Positions 46,469 through 54,716 are shown, counted from the stretch's first letter. The stretch is 64,000 bases of DNA from Microbacterium sp. Leaf288 (GCF_001422925.1 NZ_LMNI01000010.1:352777-416776); one strand, 5' to 3'. Numbers and translations are program-made. The notes: a model not told the origin generated them from the letters alone.

Positions 46469-48298
46469 CTATCCCGCGGCGCTCGCCGCGGCCGATGCTG
46501 TGCTGGTGGCGTCTGCGGTCGCGGGGCCGACGACGTTCCACGGGGCGAATGCGTTCTTCACGCCCTCGAGCGACGGCGCGAGCTGCGGGTAGTGGCGATG
46601 GAGCACCGACGCCATCGTGTTGTCGGCGACCCACTGCATGCCGGTCTTCGTGTAGTACTCCTCGGTGTAGCAGTCGGTGATGAACCGGTCGCTCTTGAGC
46701 CGGCGGCTGGCCATGAGGATGAACACGCGGAACGCGGTGTCGCTGAAGCCGAATCCCGGCGGAGGCGTCTCGGCGTGCATGCCCACCTGCAGATCGACCT
46801 TCTCGACGTCGCCGTACATGTCCTCGAGTTCCCGAGCCCACGTCGGGTTGTCGGTGAGCTCATCGAACGTCGCGGCGGGCTTCAGGTGCAGCTGGCGGCG
46901 GAACTCGTTGTACCGCGGGACGCCGCGTTCGCGATCGCGCATGACGTCGAGGGCGGCAAGGTCGAGGCGCAGCCCGTCGGGCAGCGTGATGTCCTGCATC
47001 CAGCGCGGGAAGTTGTGCAGCTGGACGGCCCCCGGATGCTGCACCCCGAAGGAGTACCAGAGGTCCTGGACCTTCGCGCCCGAGGTGAGCACGCGGTGGG
47101 CGTTGAGCAGGATGATCTCCTGGAACTCCATGCTGTCCACCAGCGAGCCGTCGTCGAGCGCGTGGACCTCGAGGGTGTCGGGCAGAAGCGGGTGGAGACG
47201 GTACACCGCCGCGAACTCCTCGGTCAGCTGATACGGCGAACCGTGGTGGTCGAACCCGGATCCCGGGATGCCGCTGATGACGTCGCTCTTGCTCAGGCGG
47301 CCGAACATGCGGTGGAGCTTCTCCTCCGCGAGCCCCCACCAATTCGCGCGCATGGCGACCTTGAGCACGGGGTGCGCGATGATCGCGGGCGTCCACTCCA
47401 CCGTGTGGATCTTGGCGAGGAGCGCTGAGACCACCAGCTGCGCGGTGCCGAAGAGCTCGTCCTCGGTCATGCCCGGGTAGTCCTTCTTCAGCCGATCGCA
47501 GATCGCGTTGTGCTCCAGGGTGAACAGCGTGTGCAGGAGCCCGAGGCCCACCCACCAGTTCTCGCTGAATCCGGTGAGCGCAACTCCGGTGGCGGGGTCG
47601 AGCGGCAGATTCCCGTCCTTGAGGACGAGCTTTCCGTCCACGTGGCTGCGCACCTGCTCGCGCCGCTCGGGAGTGCTGCCGTAGATCGACGAGGCGTCCC
47701 ACCAGTGCGAGTTGTTGTTGATGAACGTCGGAGGCAGGTCGCGGTCGGCGTCTGTGCGGGTGTCGTCCGCCTTCGTGCGCGGGATGCGCATCGGCTGCTC
47801 GAACCAGTCGTCGCCGTCGGCGAGGTCGATCTCGATGACGTCGGCCGGTTCCCTGCCGTGCGCGAACCAGTCGTGCGTCTGGAACTGGATCCATGCGGCG
47901 GCGAGGAGGTTGATCGAGGTCGCCGGGGTGAACGTCTCGCGGCGCATCAGCTTCCGGCTCACCTCCCGCGGGTTCGGCGTCATGAGCTCGTCGCCCTCGG
48001 CGGGCCAGGCGTGCGCCAGCGGCACGTTGCGTGCGAACCGCGTGCCCGTCTTGCCCATGTCGGGATCGCTCAGATCGTTGAACGAGCCGTCGGCGGTGCG
48101 GAATCGCCGTCGCTCCTCGCCGGCCGTCGCCGGCGTGACGCCCGGTGCACGGCCGGCGCCGCCCGGCGTGCGGGTGTCGACGAGGTTGTCCTCCCGCAGC
48201 TCGTCGCGCAGCGCGATCAGGTTGAGCAGGCCCAGAAGGAAGGGAAGCCGATACCACGGCCTCGTGCGATTGATCCTTGCGTAGAAGCGTCTGAGCAC
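46469..48298 (-). CDS. heme fatty-acid alpha-dioxygenase (plant alpha-DOX type)
   Basis: The 609-residue protein belongs to the peroxidase-cyclooxygenase superfamily and matches plant alpha-dioxygenases along its length, with PWYRLPFLLGL, FRTADGSFND, WWDASSIYG, VVSALLAKIHTVEWT, MRANWWGL and RDRERGVPRYNEFRR. Key residues are present: distal His142 (IQFQTHDW), radical Tyr366 and proximal heme His369 (VYRLH, the Y-x2-H spacing of plant enzymes), H298 and T303 (KIHTVEWT), and Arg532/533 (SRRLKSDRF) for the carboxylate. The family adds O2 at C2 of fatty acids, giving 2-hydroperoxy acids that lose CO2 to aldehydes. GTG start at 48298, RBS AGGAG. It is the first gene of its operon. Confidence 0.93.
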   Translation of the reverse strand: MLRRFYARINRTRPWYRLPFLLGLLNLIALRDELREDNLVDTRTPGGAGRAPGVTPATAGEERRRFRTADGSFNDLSDPDMGKTGTRFARNVPLAHAWPAEGDELMTPNPREVSRKLMRRETFTPATSINLLAAAWIQFQTHDWFAHGREPADVIEIDLADGDDWFEQPMRIPRTKADDTRTDADRDLPPTFINNNSHWWDASSIYGSTPERREQVRSHVDGKLVLKDGNLPLDPATGVALTGFSENWWVGLGLLHTLFTLEHNAICDRLKKDYPGMTEDELFGTAQLVVSALLAKIHTVEWTPAIIAHPVLKVAMRANWWGLAEEKLHRMFGRLSKSDVISGIPGSGFDHHGSPYQLTEEFAAVYRLHPLLPDTLEVHALDDGSLVDSMEFQEIILLNAHRVLTSGAKVQDLWYSFGVQHPGAVQLHNFPRWMQDITLPDGLRLDLAALDVMRDRERGVPRYNEFRRQLHLKPAATFDELTDNPTWARELEDMYGDVEKVDLQVGMHAETPPPGFGFSDTAFRVFILMASRRLKSDRFITDCYTEEYYTKTGMQWVADNTMASVLHRHYPQLAPSLEGVKNAFAPWNVVGPATADATSTASAAASAAG

Positions 48299-48664
48299 CT
48301 TGGGTCTCCTCGTAGCCGGTGGTGAACGCGGGAGGGCAGGTCCGTGGATCTGCCCGAATCATAGTGAAGAGAGCACGCACCGGCCATCCTTCGTACATGC
48401 GCCGCCCAGATGTTTGGGAAGTCCGGTTCCGCACCGCGACTCGGGGGTGAGGCATCCGTTGCGGCGCCGCGGTGGGGATCACTAGTTTGAGTGCCGAGAG
48501 GGTGGTTCCGGGGCGACGTATCTTCTGCGGCGCGCGGGACTCCTCCGGTGTACGACCGTCTCCACCGAGTGTGTCGCCGAGCCCCGCAGAGAGGGAGTCG
48601 ATGATCCGTACGCAAGACGAGAACGACCAGTGGCACGCCGAGCTTCGTGCGGAGGTGGACTGAC
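48299..48664. promoter_or_regulatory. divergent promoter region of the alpha-DOX and GMC operons
   Basis: This 366-base gap separates the two divergent operons. On the minus strand TATGAT (48363-48358) is a near-consensus -10 for the dioxygenase. On the plus strand there is a short ORF (48601-48663) ahead of the GMC gene. I saw no strong long inverted repeat and no gene for a dedicated regulator. Confidence 0.5.
48601..48663 (+). CDS. possible 20-residue upstream ORF of the GMC gene
   Basis: ATG 48601 after GAGAGGGAG encodes MIRTQDENDQWHAELRAEVD and stops two bases before the GMC ATG at 48665. The GMC ribosome site GGAGG lies inside this ORF, so it could couple translation. The RBS-to-start distance is short and coding status is uncertain. 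Confidence 0.3.
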   Translation: MIRTQDENDQWHAELRAEVD

Positions 48665-51085
48665 ATGCCCGCGGCCGAACACGTCGACGCGGTCGTGGTG
48701 GGCTCCGGATTCGGGGCATCGGTCAGCGCCTACCGACTGGCCGAAGCGGGCCGCTCCGTCGTGCTGCTCGAACGGGGACGCGCCTATCCGCCGGGGAGCT
48801 TCGCGCGCAATCCGTACGAGATGAGCCGGGCGTTCTGGGAGCCGAAGGACGAACTGCTCGGCCTCTTCGATGTGCGGTCCTTCCGCAAGCTTGAGGGCAT
48901 CGTGTCGGCCGGCCTCGGCGGCGGGTCGCTCATCTACGCCAACGTGCTCCTGCGCAAGGACGAGCGCTGGTTCGTCCACGATTCGCCGCTTCCCGGCGGC
49001 GGGTACGAGCACTGGCCGATCGGCCGCAATGACCTCGACCGGCACTACGACGCCGTCGAGGCGATGATGACGCCGGTGCCCAACCCGTTTCCCGATCTCC
49101 CCAAGGCGCGGGCGCTGCGCGACGCCGCCGCAACCCTGGGGCTGCAGGCGTTCTCTCCCCCGCTCGCCGTGTCGTTCTCGTCGCGGCCCGGAGCCGAGGC
49201 GATCCCGAAGCAGGTGATCGATGTCCCCTCGTACGGCAACCTGCACAACGCGACGCGATTGACGTGCCGGCTGTGCGGCGAGTGCGACATCGGCTGCAAC
49301 GAAGGGTCGAAGAACACGCTCGACCACAACTACCTCTCCGCCGCGGCCGCGCACGGCGCGGAGCTGCGCACCCTCTGCGAGGTCTACGGCGTCACGCCGC
49401 GGGACGGCGGCGGGTACGAAGTGCGCTACGTGCGGTACGGCGAGCCCGACGCGAGCGGCCGTCACGAGCGCACGCATCTGCGCATCACATGCGACCAGCT
49501 GTTCCTCGGCGCGGGCACGTTCGGCACCACCGCGCTGCTGCTGCGCAACAGAGTGGCGCTGCCCGCCCTCGGACGCGCGCTGGGAACGCGCTTCAGCGGC
49601 AACGGCGACCTGCTCACCTTCTGCTTCGGCGCGCAGTCCACGACCGAGGCCGGGCACACGAGGATGATCGACCCGGCGTACGGGCCGGTCATCACGACCG
49701 CGATCCGCAAGCCGGATGGGCTGGACGAGGAAGGACAGGGCCGCGGGTACTACGTGCAGGAGGCCGGCTTCCCCGAGTTCACCAGCTGGCTGGTCGAGAC
49801 CGCCCAGGTCACGGCGTCGATGCGCCGTGCTGCCGGCGTCGTCTCGCAGATGCTCGCGCATCGGCTGACGAACAAGAACGAGTCCACCATCTCCGCCGAG
49901 GTGGCCAAGCTCGTCGGTCAGGGGCGGCTGACCTCCAGCTCTCTCCCCCTGCTCGGCATGGGCCGCGATACCCCCGACGGACGCATCACCCTCGTCGACG
50001 GTGAGATCGACGTGGAGTGGACGACCGCGACCAGCAAGGCGTACTTCGATGCCATGCGTGAGACCATGCAGGGCATCACCGAGTCGCTCGGCGGCAAGTT
50101 CCGCGACAACCCGCTCTGGTGGACCAAACGCGTCGTGACCGTCCACCCGCTGGGCGGCACGCCGATGGGACGCGCTCCCCAGGAGGGCGTCGTCGACAGC
50201 TGGGGCGAATCGTTCGGCCACGCCGGGCTGTTCGTCGTGGACGGCTCGGCCGTGCCCGGCCCCGTCGGACCCAACCCCTCGCTCACGATCGCCGCGATGG
50301 CCGACCGCGCTCTCGAGCACGCGCTCGAGAAGCCGAAGCCCCGGCGACGGCGCGCCGCGGCGGACTCGGCCCCCGTCCCCGTCGTCGATGCGCCCGCGGA
50401 CCCGGTCGCCGGCCGCGGCATGGAGTTCACCGAGAAGATGAAAGGCCACCTGGCCCTGGGCGAGACCGATCCGCTCGCAGGCTGGGAGCTCGGACGCCAG
50501 CTCGCACAGCGATTCATGTTCCAGCTCACGATCACCGCACCGGATGTCGAGCGCTTCGCCGCCGGTGAGGATCACACCGCGATCGCCGAAGGGTACGTCG
50601 ACTGCGACCTGCTCGGCGGGCGGCTGCCCGTGCAGCGCGGATGGGCCAACCTGTTCGTCACAGCAGACGCCGCCCTCACCCGCGAGATGCGCTACCGGCT
50701 CTGGTTCAGCGACCTGTCGGGCCAGCCGCTCACGATGTACGGCTTCAAGACGGTCCGCAACGACCGCGGGTTCGACATGTGGACCGACACCTCCACGCTG
50801 TACATCACCCTCATGCGCGGGCACGTCCCGCCGGGCGAGAACGGCGCGCAGGACGCTCCGGCGGACGTGATCGGCGCCGGCATCCTGCGCATCCTGCCGC
50901 TCGATTTCGCCCGTCAGCTGACGACCTTCCGCGGGTCGGGGTCGGGTCCGCTCGGTTCGATCGCACGCTTCGGGGCGTTCTTCGCGGGTTCGATGAAGGA
51001 CGTGTACCTGCGCCCGGGACCGCCCGCACCGGGCACCGTTCCGGCTGCGGTCTCGTCGGCGCCGTCGCCGGAGGACGGATCGTGA
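48665..51085 (+). CDS. GMC-family flavin oxidoreductase with Cys4 motif and extra C-terminal domain
   Basis: The 806-residue flavoprotein has the FAD dinucleotide loop VVVGSGFGASVSAYRLAEAG (residues 10-29), the GMC signature region GIVSAGLGGGSLIYANVLLR, C201-x2-C204-x2-C207-x3-C211 (TCRLCGECDIGC followed by KNTLDHNYL), the catalytic His494 (TVHPLGGTPMG) and Asn537 (GPNPSLTIAA). It resembles cholesterol-oxidase-like ChoD proteins. Residues about 580-790 form an additional beta-rich domain not found in plain GMC enzymes. The downstream hydrolase overlaps by GTGA; in some actinobacteria such domains are fused. The substrate is probably a hydrophobic alcohol or sterol-like compound, not proven. 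Confidence 0.88.
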   Translation: MPAAEHVDAVVVGSGFGASVSAYRLAEAGRSVVLLERGRAYPPGSFARNPYEMSRAFWEPKDELLGLFDVRSFRKLEGIVSAGLGGGSLIYANVLLRKDERWFVHDSPLPGGGYEHWPIGRNDLDRHYDAVEAMMTPVPNPFPDLPKARALRDAAATLGLQAFSPPLAVSFSSRPGAEAIPKQVIDVPSYGNLHNATRLTCRLCGECDIGCNEGSKNTLDHNYLSAAAAHGAELRTLCEVYGVTPRDGGGYEVRYVRYGEPDASGRHERTHLRITCDQLFLGAGTFGTTALLLRNRVALPALGRALGTRFSGNGDLLTFCFGAQSTTEAGHTRMIDPAYGPVITTAIRKPDGLDEEGQGRGYYVQEAGFPEFTSWLVETAQVTASMRRAAGVVSQMLAHRLTNKNESTISAEVAKLVGQGRLTSSSLPLLGMGRDTPDGRITLVDGEIDVEWTTATSKAYFDAMRETMQGITESLGGKFRDNPLWWTKRVVTVHPLGGTPMGRAPQEGVVDSWGESFGHAGLFVVDGSAVPGPVGPNPSLTIAAMADRALEHALEKPKPRRRRAAADSAPVPVVDAPADPVAGRGMEFTEKMKGHLALGETDPLAGWELGRQLAQRFMFQLTITAPDVERFAAGEDHTAIAEGYVDCDLLGGRLPVQRGWANLFVTADAALTREMRYRLWFSDLSGQPLTMYGFKTVRNDRGFDMWTDTSTLYITLMRGHVPPGENGAQDAPADVIGAGILRILPLDFARQLTTFRGSGSGPLGSIARFGAFFAGSMKDVYLRPGPPAPGTVPAAVSSAPSPEDGS

Positions 51086-52122
51086 GGGCGACAGCGCGTT
51101 TCCGGCATCACGACGAGGTGCACTTCATCGACGCGGGCGACGGTGCAGCGATCACCCTCATCAGGGTGCGCACCGACACCGAGCCCACAAAAGGGCCGGT
51201 GCTGCTGCTGCACGGCGTCGCGATGCGCGCCGAGTCGTTCCGCCCTCCGGTCGCCCGCACGCTCGTCGACGTGCTCCTCGACGACGGCTGGGACGTGTGG
51301 ATGCTCAACTGGCGCGGCTCGACCGATCTCGACCCGCGGCCGTGGACGCTCGACGACGTCGCGCTGCACGACGTTCCCTCCGCGGTCCGCTTCGTGCTCG
51401 CGCAGACGGGCGCATCGTCGCTGCGGGCGGTGGCACACTGCCAGGGATCGACCGCGCTCAGCATGGCGGCGGTCAGCGGGCTCGTACCCGAGGTCGACGT
51501 GATCGTGTCGAACGGCGTCTCGCTGCATCCGGTCATGCCGACCTTCGCGCGGGTGAAGCTGCATGCGCTGCGACCCCTCGTTCAGCGGACGCAGTCGTAC
51601 GTGGACGTCCCCTGGCGCGACGGACCCGAGGGTGCTCTTCCCCGGGTGACCCGCAACGCCGTGCGCCTGTGGCACGCCGAATGCGGCAACGCGAGCTGCA
51701 ACATGGCGAGCTTCGCGCTCGGATCGGGGCATCCGGCGCTGTGGCGGCACGCGAATCTGGATGCCGCGACGCACGACTGGGTCGCCACCGAATTCGGCCG
51801 CGTGCCCATGAGCTTCTACGCGCAGCTCGCGGCCTCCGATCGCGCGGGGCAGATCGTGCCGATCCGCGCCAAGGGCGGACTCCCCGTCACATTCACTGCC
51901 ACGGCTCCCCGGACGCAAGCCCGCTTCGCGCTGTTCACGGGAGCGGACAATCGCGCCTTCCTTCCCGAGAGCCAGAGGAAGACCCACGCCTACCTCGAGC
52001 GGCATCAGCCGGGCCGGCACTCGCTCACCGTCCTCCGCGGATACGGCCACGCCGACGTCTTCCTGGGCGCGCGTGCGCACATCGACGTGTACCCGCGGGT
52101 CCTCGCCGAGCTGAACGCGTGA
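51082..52122 (+). CDS. alpha/beta hydrolase with Cys in the nucleophile position (C)
   Basis: The GTG at 51082 overlaps the GMC stop (GTGA) and gives 346 residues. The hydrolase core has VLLLHGVAMRAESFRP, WDVWMLNWRGSTDLDP, nucleophile elbow LRAVAHCQGSTALSMAA with Cys120, acid loop LFTGADNRAFLPES and catalytic His in VLRGYGHADVFLG. It is paralogous to the hydrolase at 41136-42218. Coupling to the GMC enzyme suggests a substrate shared in sequence, such as ester cleavage followed by oxidation. Confidence 0.82.
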   Translation: MRATARFRHHDEVHFIDAGDGAAITLIRVRTDTEPTKGPVLLLHGVAMRAESFRPPVARTLVDVLLDDGWDVWMLNWRGSTDLDPRPWTLDDVALHDVPSAVRFVLAQTGASSLRAVAHCQGSTALSMAAVSGLVPEVDVIVSNGVSLHPVMPTFARVKLHALRPLVQRTQSYVDVPWRDGPEGALPRVTRNAVRLWHAECGNASCNMASFALGSGHPALWRHANLDAATHDWVATEFGRVPMSFYAQLAASDRAGQIVPIRAKGGLPVTFTATAPRTQARFALFTGADNRAFLPESQRKTHAYLERHQPGRHSLTVLRGYGHADVFLGARAHIDVYPRVLAELNA

Positions 52123-52177
52123 TCGGTGCGGCCCGTCCGCGTAGCCTGAAGCCGTGCGGTGAACGGGCGTGAACGGC

Positions 52178-52203
52178 GAAACCCCCGCCGAGGCGGGGGT
52201 TTC
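52178..52203. terminator. bidirectional terminator
   Basis: GAAACCCCCGCC / GGCGGGGGTTTC, a perfect 12-bp stem with a two-base loop, between the hydrolase (plus) and tRNA-Val (minus). The T-rich arm follows on both strands. Confidence 0.85.
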
Positions 52204-52206
52204 AGG

Positions 52207-52281
52207 TGGTGCGCGATACTGGGATCGAACCAGTGACCTCTTCCGTGTCAGGGAAGCGCGCTACCGCTGCGCCAATCGCGC
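52207..52281 (-). tRNA. tRNA-Val (GAC)
   Basis: The acceptor stem pairs GCGCGAT with ATCGCGC, the D-loop has GGTAGCGCGC, and anticodon GAC lies in the loop of CTTCCCTGACACGGAAG. TTCGATC forms the T-loop and CCA is encoded at 52209-52207. Confidence 0.95.
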
Positions 52282-52305
52282 CCGTGAAGGGCTATTCAAT
52301 TCGAG

Positions 52306-52379
52306 TGGAGGTGGCGACGGGATTCGAACCCGTGTAAACGGCTTTGCAGGCCGGTGCCTAGCCGCTCGGCCACGCCACC
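52306..52379 (-). tRNA. tRNA-Cys (GCA)
   Basis: The acceptor stem pairs GGTGGCG with CGCCACC, the anticodon loop CTGCAAA carries GCA, the T-loop is TTCGAATC, the discriminator is U and CCA is encoded. Confidence 0.95.
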
Positions 52380-52435
52380 GCGTGTGGTTTGACCCCACGT
52401 GCCGTGACCTCCTCGTAAAGAGATCCCTGCACTCG

Positions 52436-52508
52436 AGCGGATGACGAGACTCGAACTCGCGACCCTCACCTTGGCAAGGTGATGCGCTACCAACTGCGCT
52501 ACATCCGC
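52436..52508 (-). tRNA. tRNA-Gly (GCC)
   Basis: The acceptor stem pairs GCGGATG with CATCCGC, the anticodon loop TTGCCAA carries GCC and the T-loop is TTCGAGTC. No CCA is encoded (CGA follows the discriminator), so CCA must be added. Confidence 0.95.
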
Positions 52509-52545
52509 ATTTTGTTTCCGGCTTGTTCACCCGGGCACTTGAAAG

Positions 52546-52573
52546 ACTCTAACCGATCCTGAGCGTCCTGCAA
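52546..52573 (-). promoter_or_regulatory. promoter of the Gly-Cys-Val tRNA operon
   Basis: TTGCAG (52573-52568), a 16-base spacer and TAGAGT (52551-52546) form a good promoter 38 bases upstream of tRNA-Gly on the minus strand. Confidence 0.7.
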
Positions 52574-52663
52574 AACCGAGTGCACCCCGCGCGTGTCTCG
52601 CCGATGTGGTTCGAGGCAGGCTCCGCCATCCGGTAAGGTTGTTACTCGTCCCCCTCGGGGAAC

Positions 52664-52739
52664 GGGCGATTGGCGCAGTTGGTAGCGCGCTTCCTTCACA
52701 CGGAAGAGGTCATCAGTTCGAGTCTGGTATCGCCCACCA
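52664..52739 (+). tRNA. tRNA-Val (CAC)
   Basis: The acceptor stem pairs GGGCGAT with ATCGCCC, the anticodon loop TTCACAC carries CAC, the T-loop is TTCGAGTC and CCA is encoded. TAAGGT (52634-52639) is a possible -10. It is divergent from the other three tRNAs. Confidence 0.95.
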
Positions 52740-52744
52740 ACACA

Positions 52745-52777
52745 GAAGACCCGGTCACGAAAGTGATCGGGTCTTCT
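52745..52777 (+). terminator. terminator of tRNA-Val (CAC)
   Basis: AAGACCCGGTCAC-gaaa-GTGATCGGGTCTT is a 13-bp stem with one G-U pair and a GAAA tetraloop, followed by CTTCTTG. It also serves the convergent gene at 52782. Confidence 0.85.
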
Positions 52778-52781
52778 TGCG

Positions 52782-53303
52782 TCAGTTGCCGACGTCCCAG
52801 CCGTAGCGGCGATGGAGGGCGTCGGCCACACGCACGAACCGGTTCAGATCGAGAGCGGATGCCTCGCGCCGCATGCCGTCGCGATGCACGCTGTAGAGCT
52901 GCTCGATGTCGATCCACGACGGCCGGCCCTGCGCGTCCCAGTCCCCCGTGCCCAGCGCGAGGAAGTCCCGGTCGCCGTCGTGGGGCTTGCTGGTGAGGCG
53001 TACGGCGTAGACGCGGTCGGCGCTCTGGCGCGCGATCACGAGGAGCGGTCGGTCCTTTCCGCGGCCGTCGTTCTCGGCGTACGGCACCCAGGTCCAGATG
53101 ACCTCGCCGGCATCCGGGTCGCCGTCGTGATCGGGGGCGTAGGCGATTCGCAGCGCTCCCCTGCCGGGAGGCGCGACCTCCACGGTCGCCGTCGGTCCGC
53201 TGCGGCCGCCCTCAGGCGCCGGCGCGGTCCTCGACGGCACCGTCGTCCTGCGGGGCCGGAAGATGGCGCTCAGGATGCCTCGCAGCCCGCTTCGCTGTGT
53301 CAC
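52782..53303 (-). CDS. PemK/MazF-like family protein
   Basis: The 173-residue protein has a basic, disordered first 45 residues, then a PemK/MazF-like barrel: DPDAGEVIWTWVPYAENDGR, GKDRPLLVIARQSADRVYAV and later RPSWIDIEQLYSVHRDGMRR. No antitoxin gene lies beside it, and this long actinobacterial type is usually a solitary gene, so toxin activity is doubtful. Confidence 0.7.
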   Translation of the reverse strand: MTQRSGLRGILSAIFRPRRTTVPSRTAPAPEGGRSGPTATVEVAPPGRGALRIAYAPDHDGDPDAGEVIWTWVPYAENDGRGKDRPLLVIARQSADRVYAVRLTSKPHDGDRDFLALGTGDWDAQGRPSWIDIEQLYSVHRDGMRREASALDLNRFVRVADALHRRYGWDVGN

Positions 53304-53334
53304 ATCGTCACCCTAGCCAACGCCCGAACACGGC

Positions 53335-53365
53335 GAAGGCGCCGTGGCGTTGCCACGGCGCCTTC
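53335..53365. terminator. amt terminator, bidirectional
   Basis: A perfect 13-bp stem GAAGGCGCCGTGG / CCACGGCGCCTTC with a five-base loop lies 22 bases after the amt stop. Confidence 0.82.
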
Positions 53366-53387
53366 GGATCCGGGGGATCCGTCAGGA

Positions 53388-54629
53388 TCAGACGCGCTCG
53401 TCCAGGAGGTAGCCCTCCTCGCCGTGCACGACGGTGTCGACGCCGGCCAGCTCGTCCTCGTTCTTGACGCGGAAGCCGATGGTCTTCTCGATCACGAAGC
53501 CGATGACGAAGGCGACGATGAACGAGTAGAGCAGGACGCCGACGGCGGCGATCACCTGGACGATCAGCTGGTCGGGACCGCCGCCGAGGAAGAGGCCGGT
53601 CTCGGTCGCGAAGAAGCCGAGGTAGATCGTTCCGAAGAGACCGCCGACCAGGTGGATGCCGACCACGTCGAGCGAGTCGTCGAAGCCGAGCTTGAACTTG
53701 AGCTCGATGGCCAGGGCGCAGATCGCGCCGACGAGCACGCCGAGCAGGAGCGCCCAGCCCGGGGTCAGGTTGGCACACGCGGGGGTGATCGCGACGAGAC
53801 CGGCCACCGCACCCGAGGCTGCTCCCACCGACGTCGGCTTGCCGTCCTTGAACTTCTCGACGACGATCCAGCCGATGACGGCCGCGGCGGTCGCGCCCAG
53901 GGTGTTGATCGTGATGAGGCCGACGTTGCCCATGTCCTCCGACAGCCACTCCGCGCCGCCGTTGAAGCCGAACCAGCCGAACCACAGCAGCGCGGCGCCG
54001 AGGAGGGTCAGCGGCACGTTGTGGGGCTTGAGGATGCCCTTCTGGAAGCCGATGCGCTTGCCGAGAACCAGGGCGAGCGCGAGGGCCGCGGCACCCGCGT
54101 TGATGTGCACCGCGGTGCCGCCGGCGTAGTCGATCACGGCCACGCCGCTCTCCTCGCCGAACATCGTCGTGCCGAGGTTGTAGATCCAGCCGCCGCCCCA
54201 GACCCAGGCCGCGACCGGGAAGTAGACGAGAGTGGCGAACAGGCCCGCGAAGATCATCCACGCGCCGAACTTGGCGCGGTCGGCGATCGCGCCCGAGATC
54301 AGCGCGACCGTGATGATCGCGAACGTCGCGCCGTAGGCGGTGCCCAGGAGGCCGACGTTCGCGCCCTCGCCGCTCGAGAGGCCCGAGAGGCCGAAATCGC
54401 TGAACGGGTTGCCGGCGAAGCTCCAGGTGCCGTCGACGACGCTCATGTTGGCGCCGTAGAGGATCCAGAGCACGCCGACGAGGCCCAACGCGCCGAAGCT
54501 CATCATCATCATGCTGACGACGGACTTGGCCTTGACGAGACCGCCGTAGAAGAACGCCACACCGGGCGTCATGAGAAGGACTAGGGCGGTTGCGGTGACC
54601 GCCCAGGCGATGTTGCCGGGTGCGTCCAT
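53388..54629 (-). CDS. amt: ammonium transporter
   Basis: The 413-residue Amt/Rh channel has 11 predicted helices. Visible are VLLMTPGVAFFYGGLVKAKS, DYAGGTAVHINAGAAALALA with the first pore His, LWFGWFGFNGGAE, and DVVGIHLVGGLFGTIYLGFF with the second pore His. A C-terminal regulatory tail ends GEEGYLLDERV. No glnK or glnD follows; the gene stands alone. A GlnR-type site lies upstream. Confidence 0.95.
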   Translation of the reverse strand: MDAPGNIAWAVTATALVLLMTPGVAFFYGGLVKAKSVVSMMMMSFGALGLVGVLWILYGANMSVVDGTWSFAGNPFSDFGLSGLSSGEGANVGLLGTAYGATFAIITVALISGAIADRAKFGAWMIFAGLFATLVYFPVAAWVWGGGWIYNLGTTMFGEESGVAVIDYAGGTAVHINAGAAALALALVLGKRIGFQKGILKPHNVPLTLLGAALLWFGWFGFNGGAEWLSEDMGNVGLITINTLGATAAAVIGWIVVEKFKDGKPTSVGAASGAVAGLVAITPACANLTPGWALLLGVLVGAICALAIELKFKLGFDDSLDVVGIHLVGGLFGTIYLGFFATETGLFLGGGPDQLIVQVIAAVGVLLYSFIVAFVIGFVIEKTIGFRVKNEDELAGVDTVVHGEEGYLLDERV

Positions 54630-54716
54630 GGGGTGATACCTCGCATCGGGTCAGTGACATTTCCACGAGGCGTCACGGGTGTCCGCCTTGTGCTGACCAC
54701 AGTTTTGCGAGGGCCG

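Noticed and set aside
48665..52122. The GMC and hydrolase genes as steroid catabolism
   Set aside because: The GMC part is cholesterol-oxidase-like, but no other steroid-ring or side-chain genes are present, and the neighbours point to fatty-acid oxygenation instead. It cannot be excluded.
52782..53303. PemK/MazF-like gene as an active toxin-antitoxin system
   Set aside because: No antitoxin ORF lies before or after it, and the long N-terminal form is usually a lone gene. Kept only as a family call.
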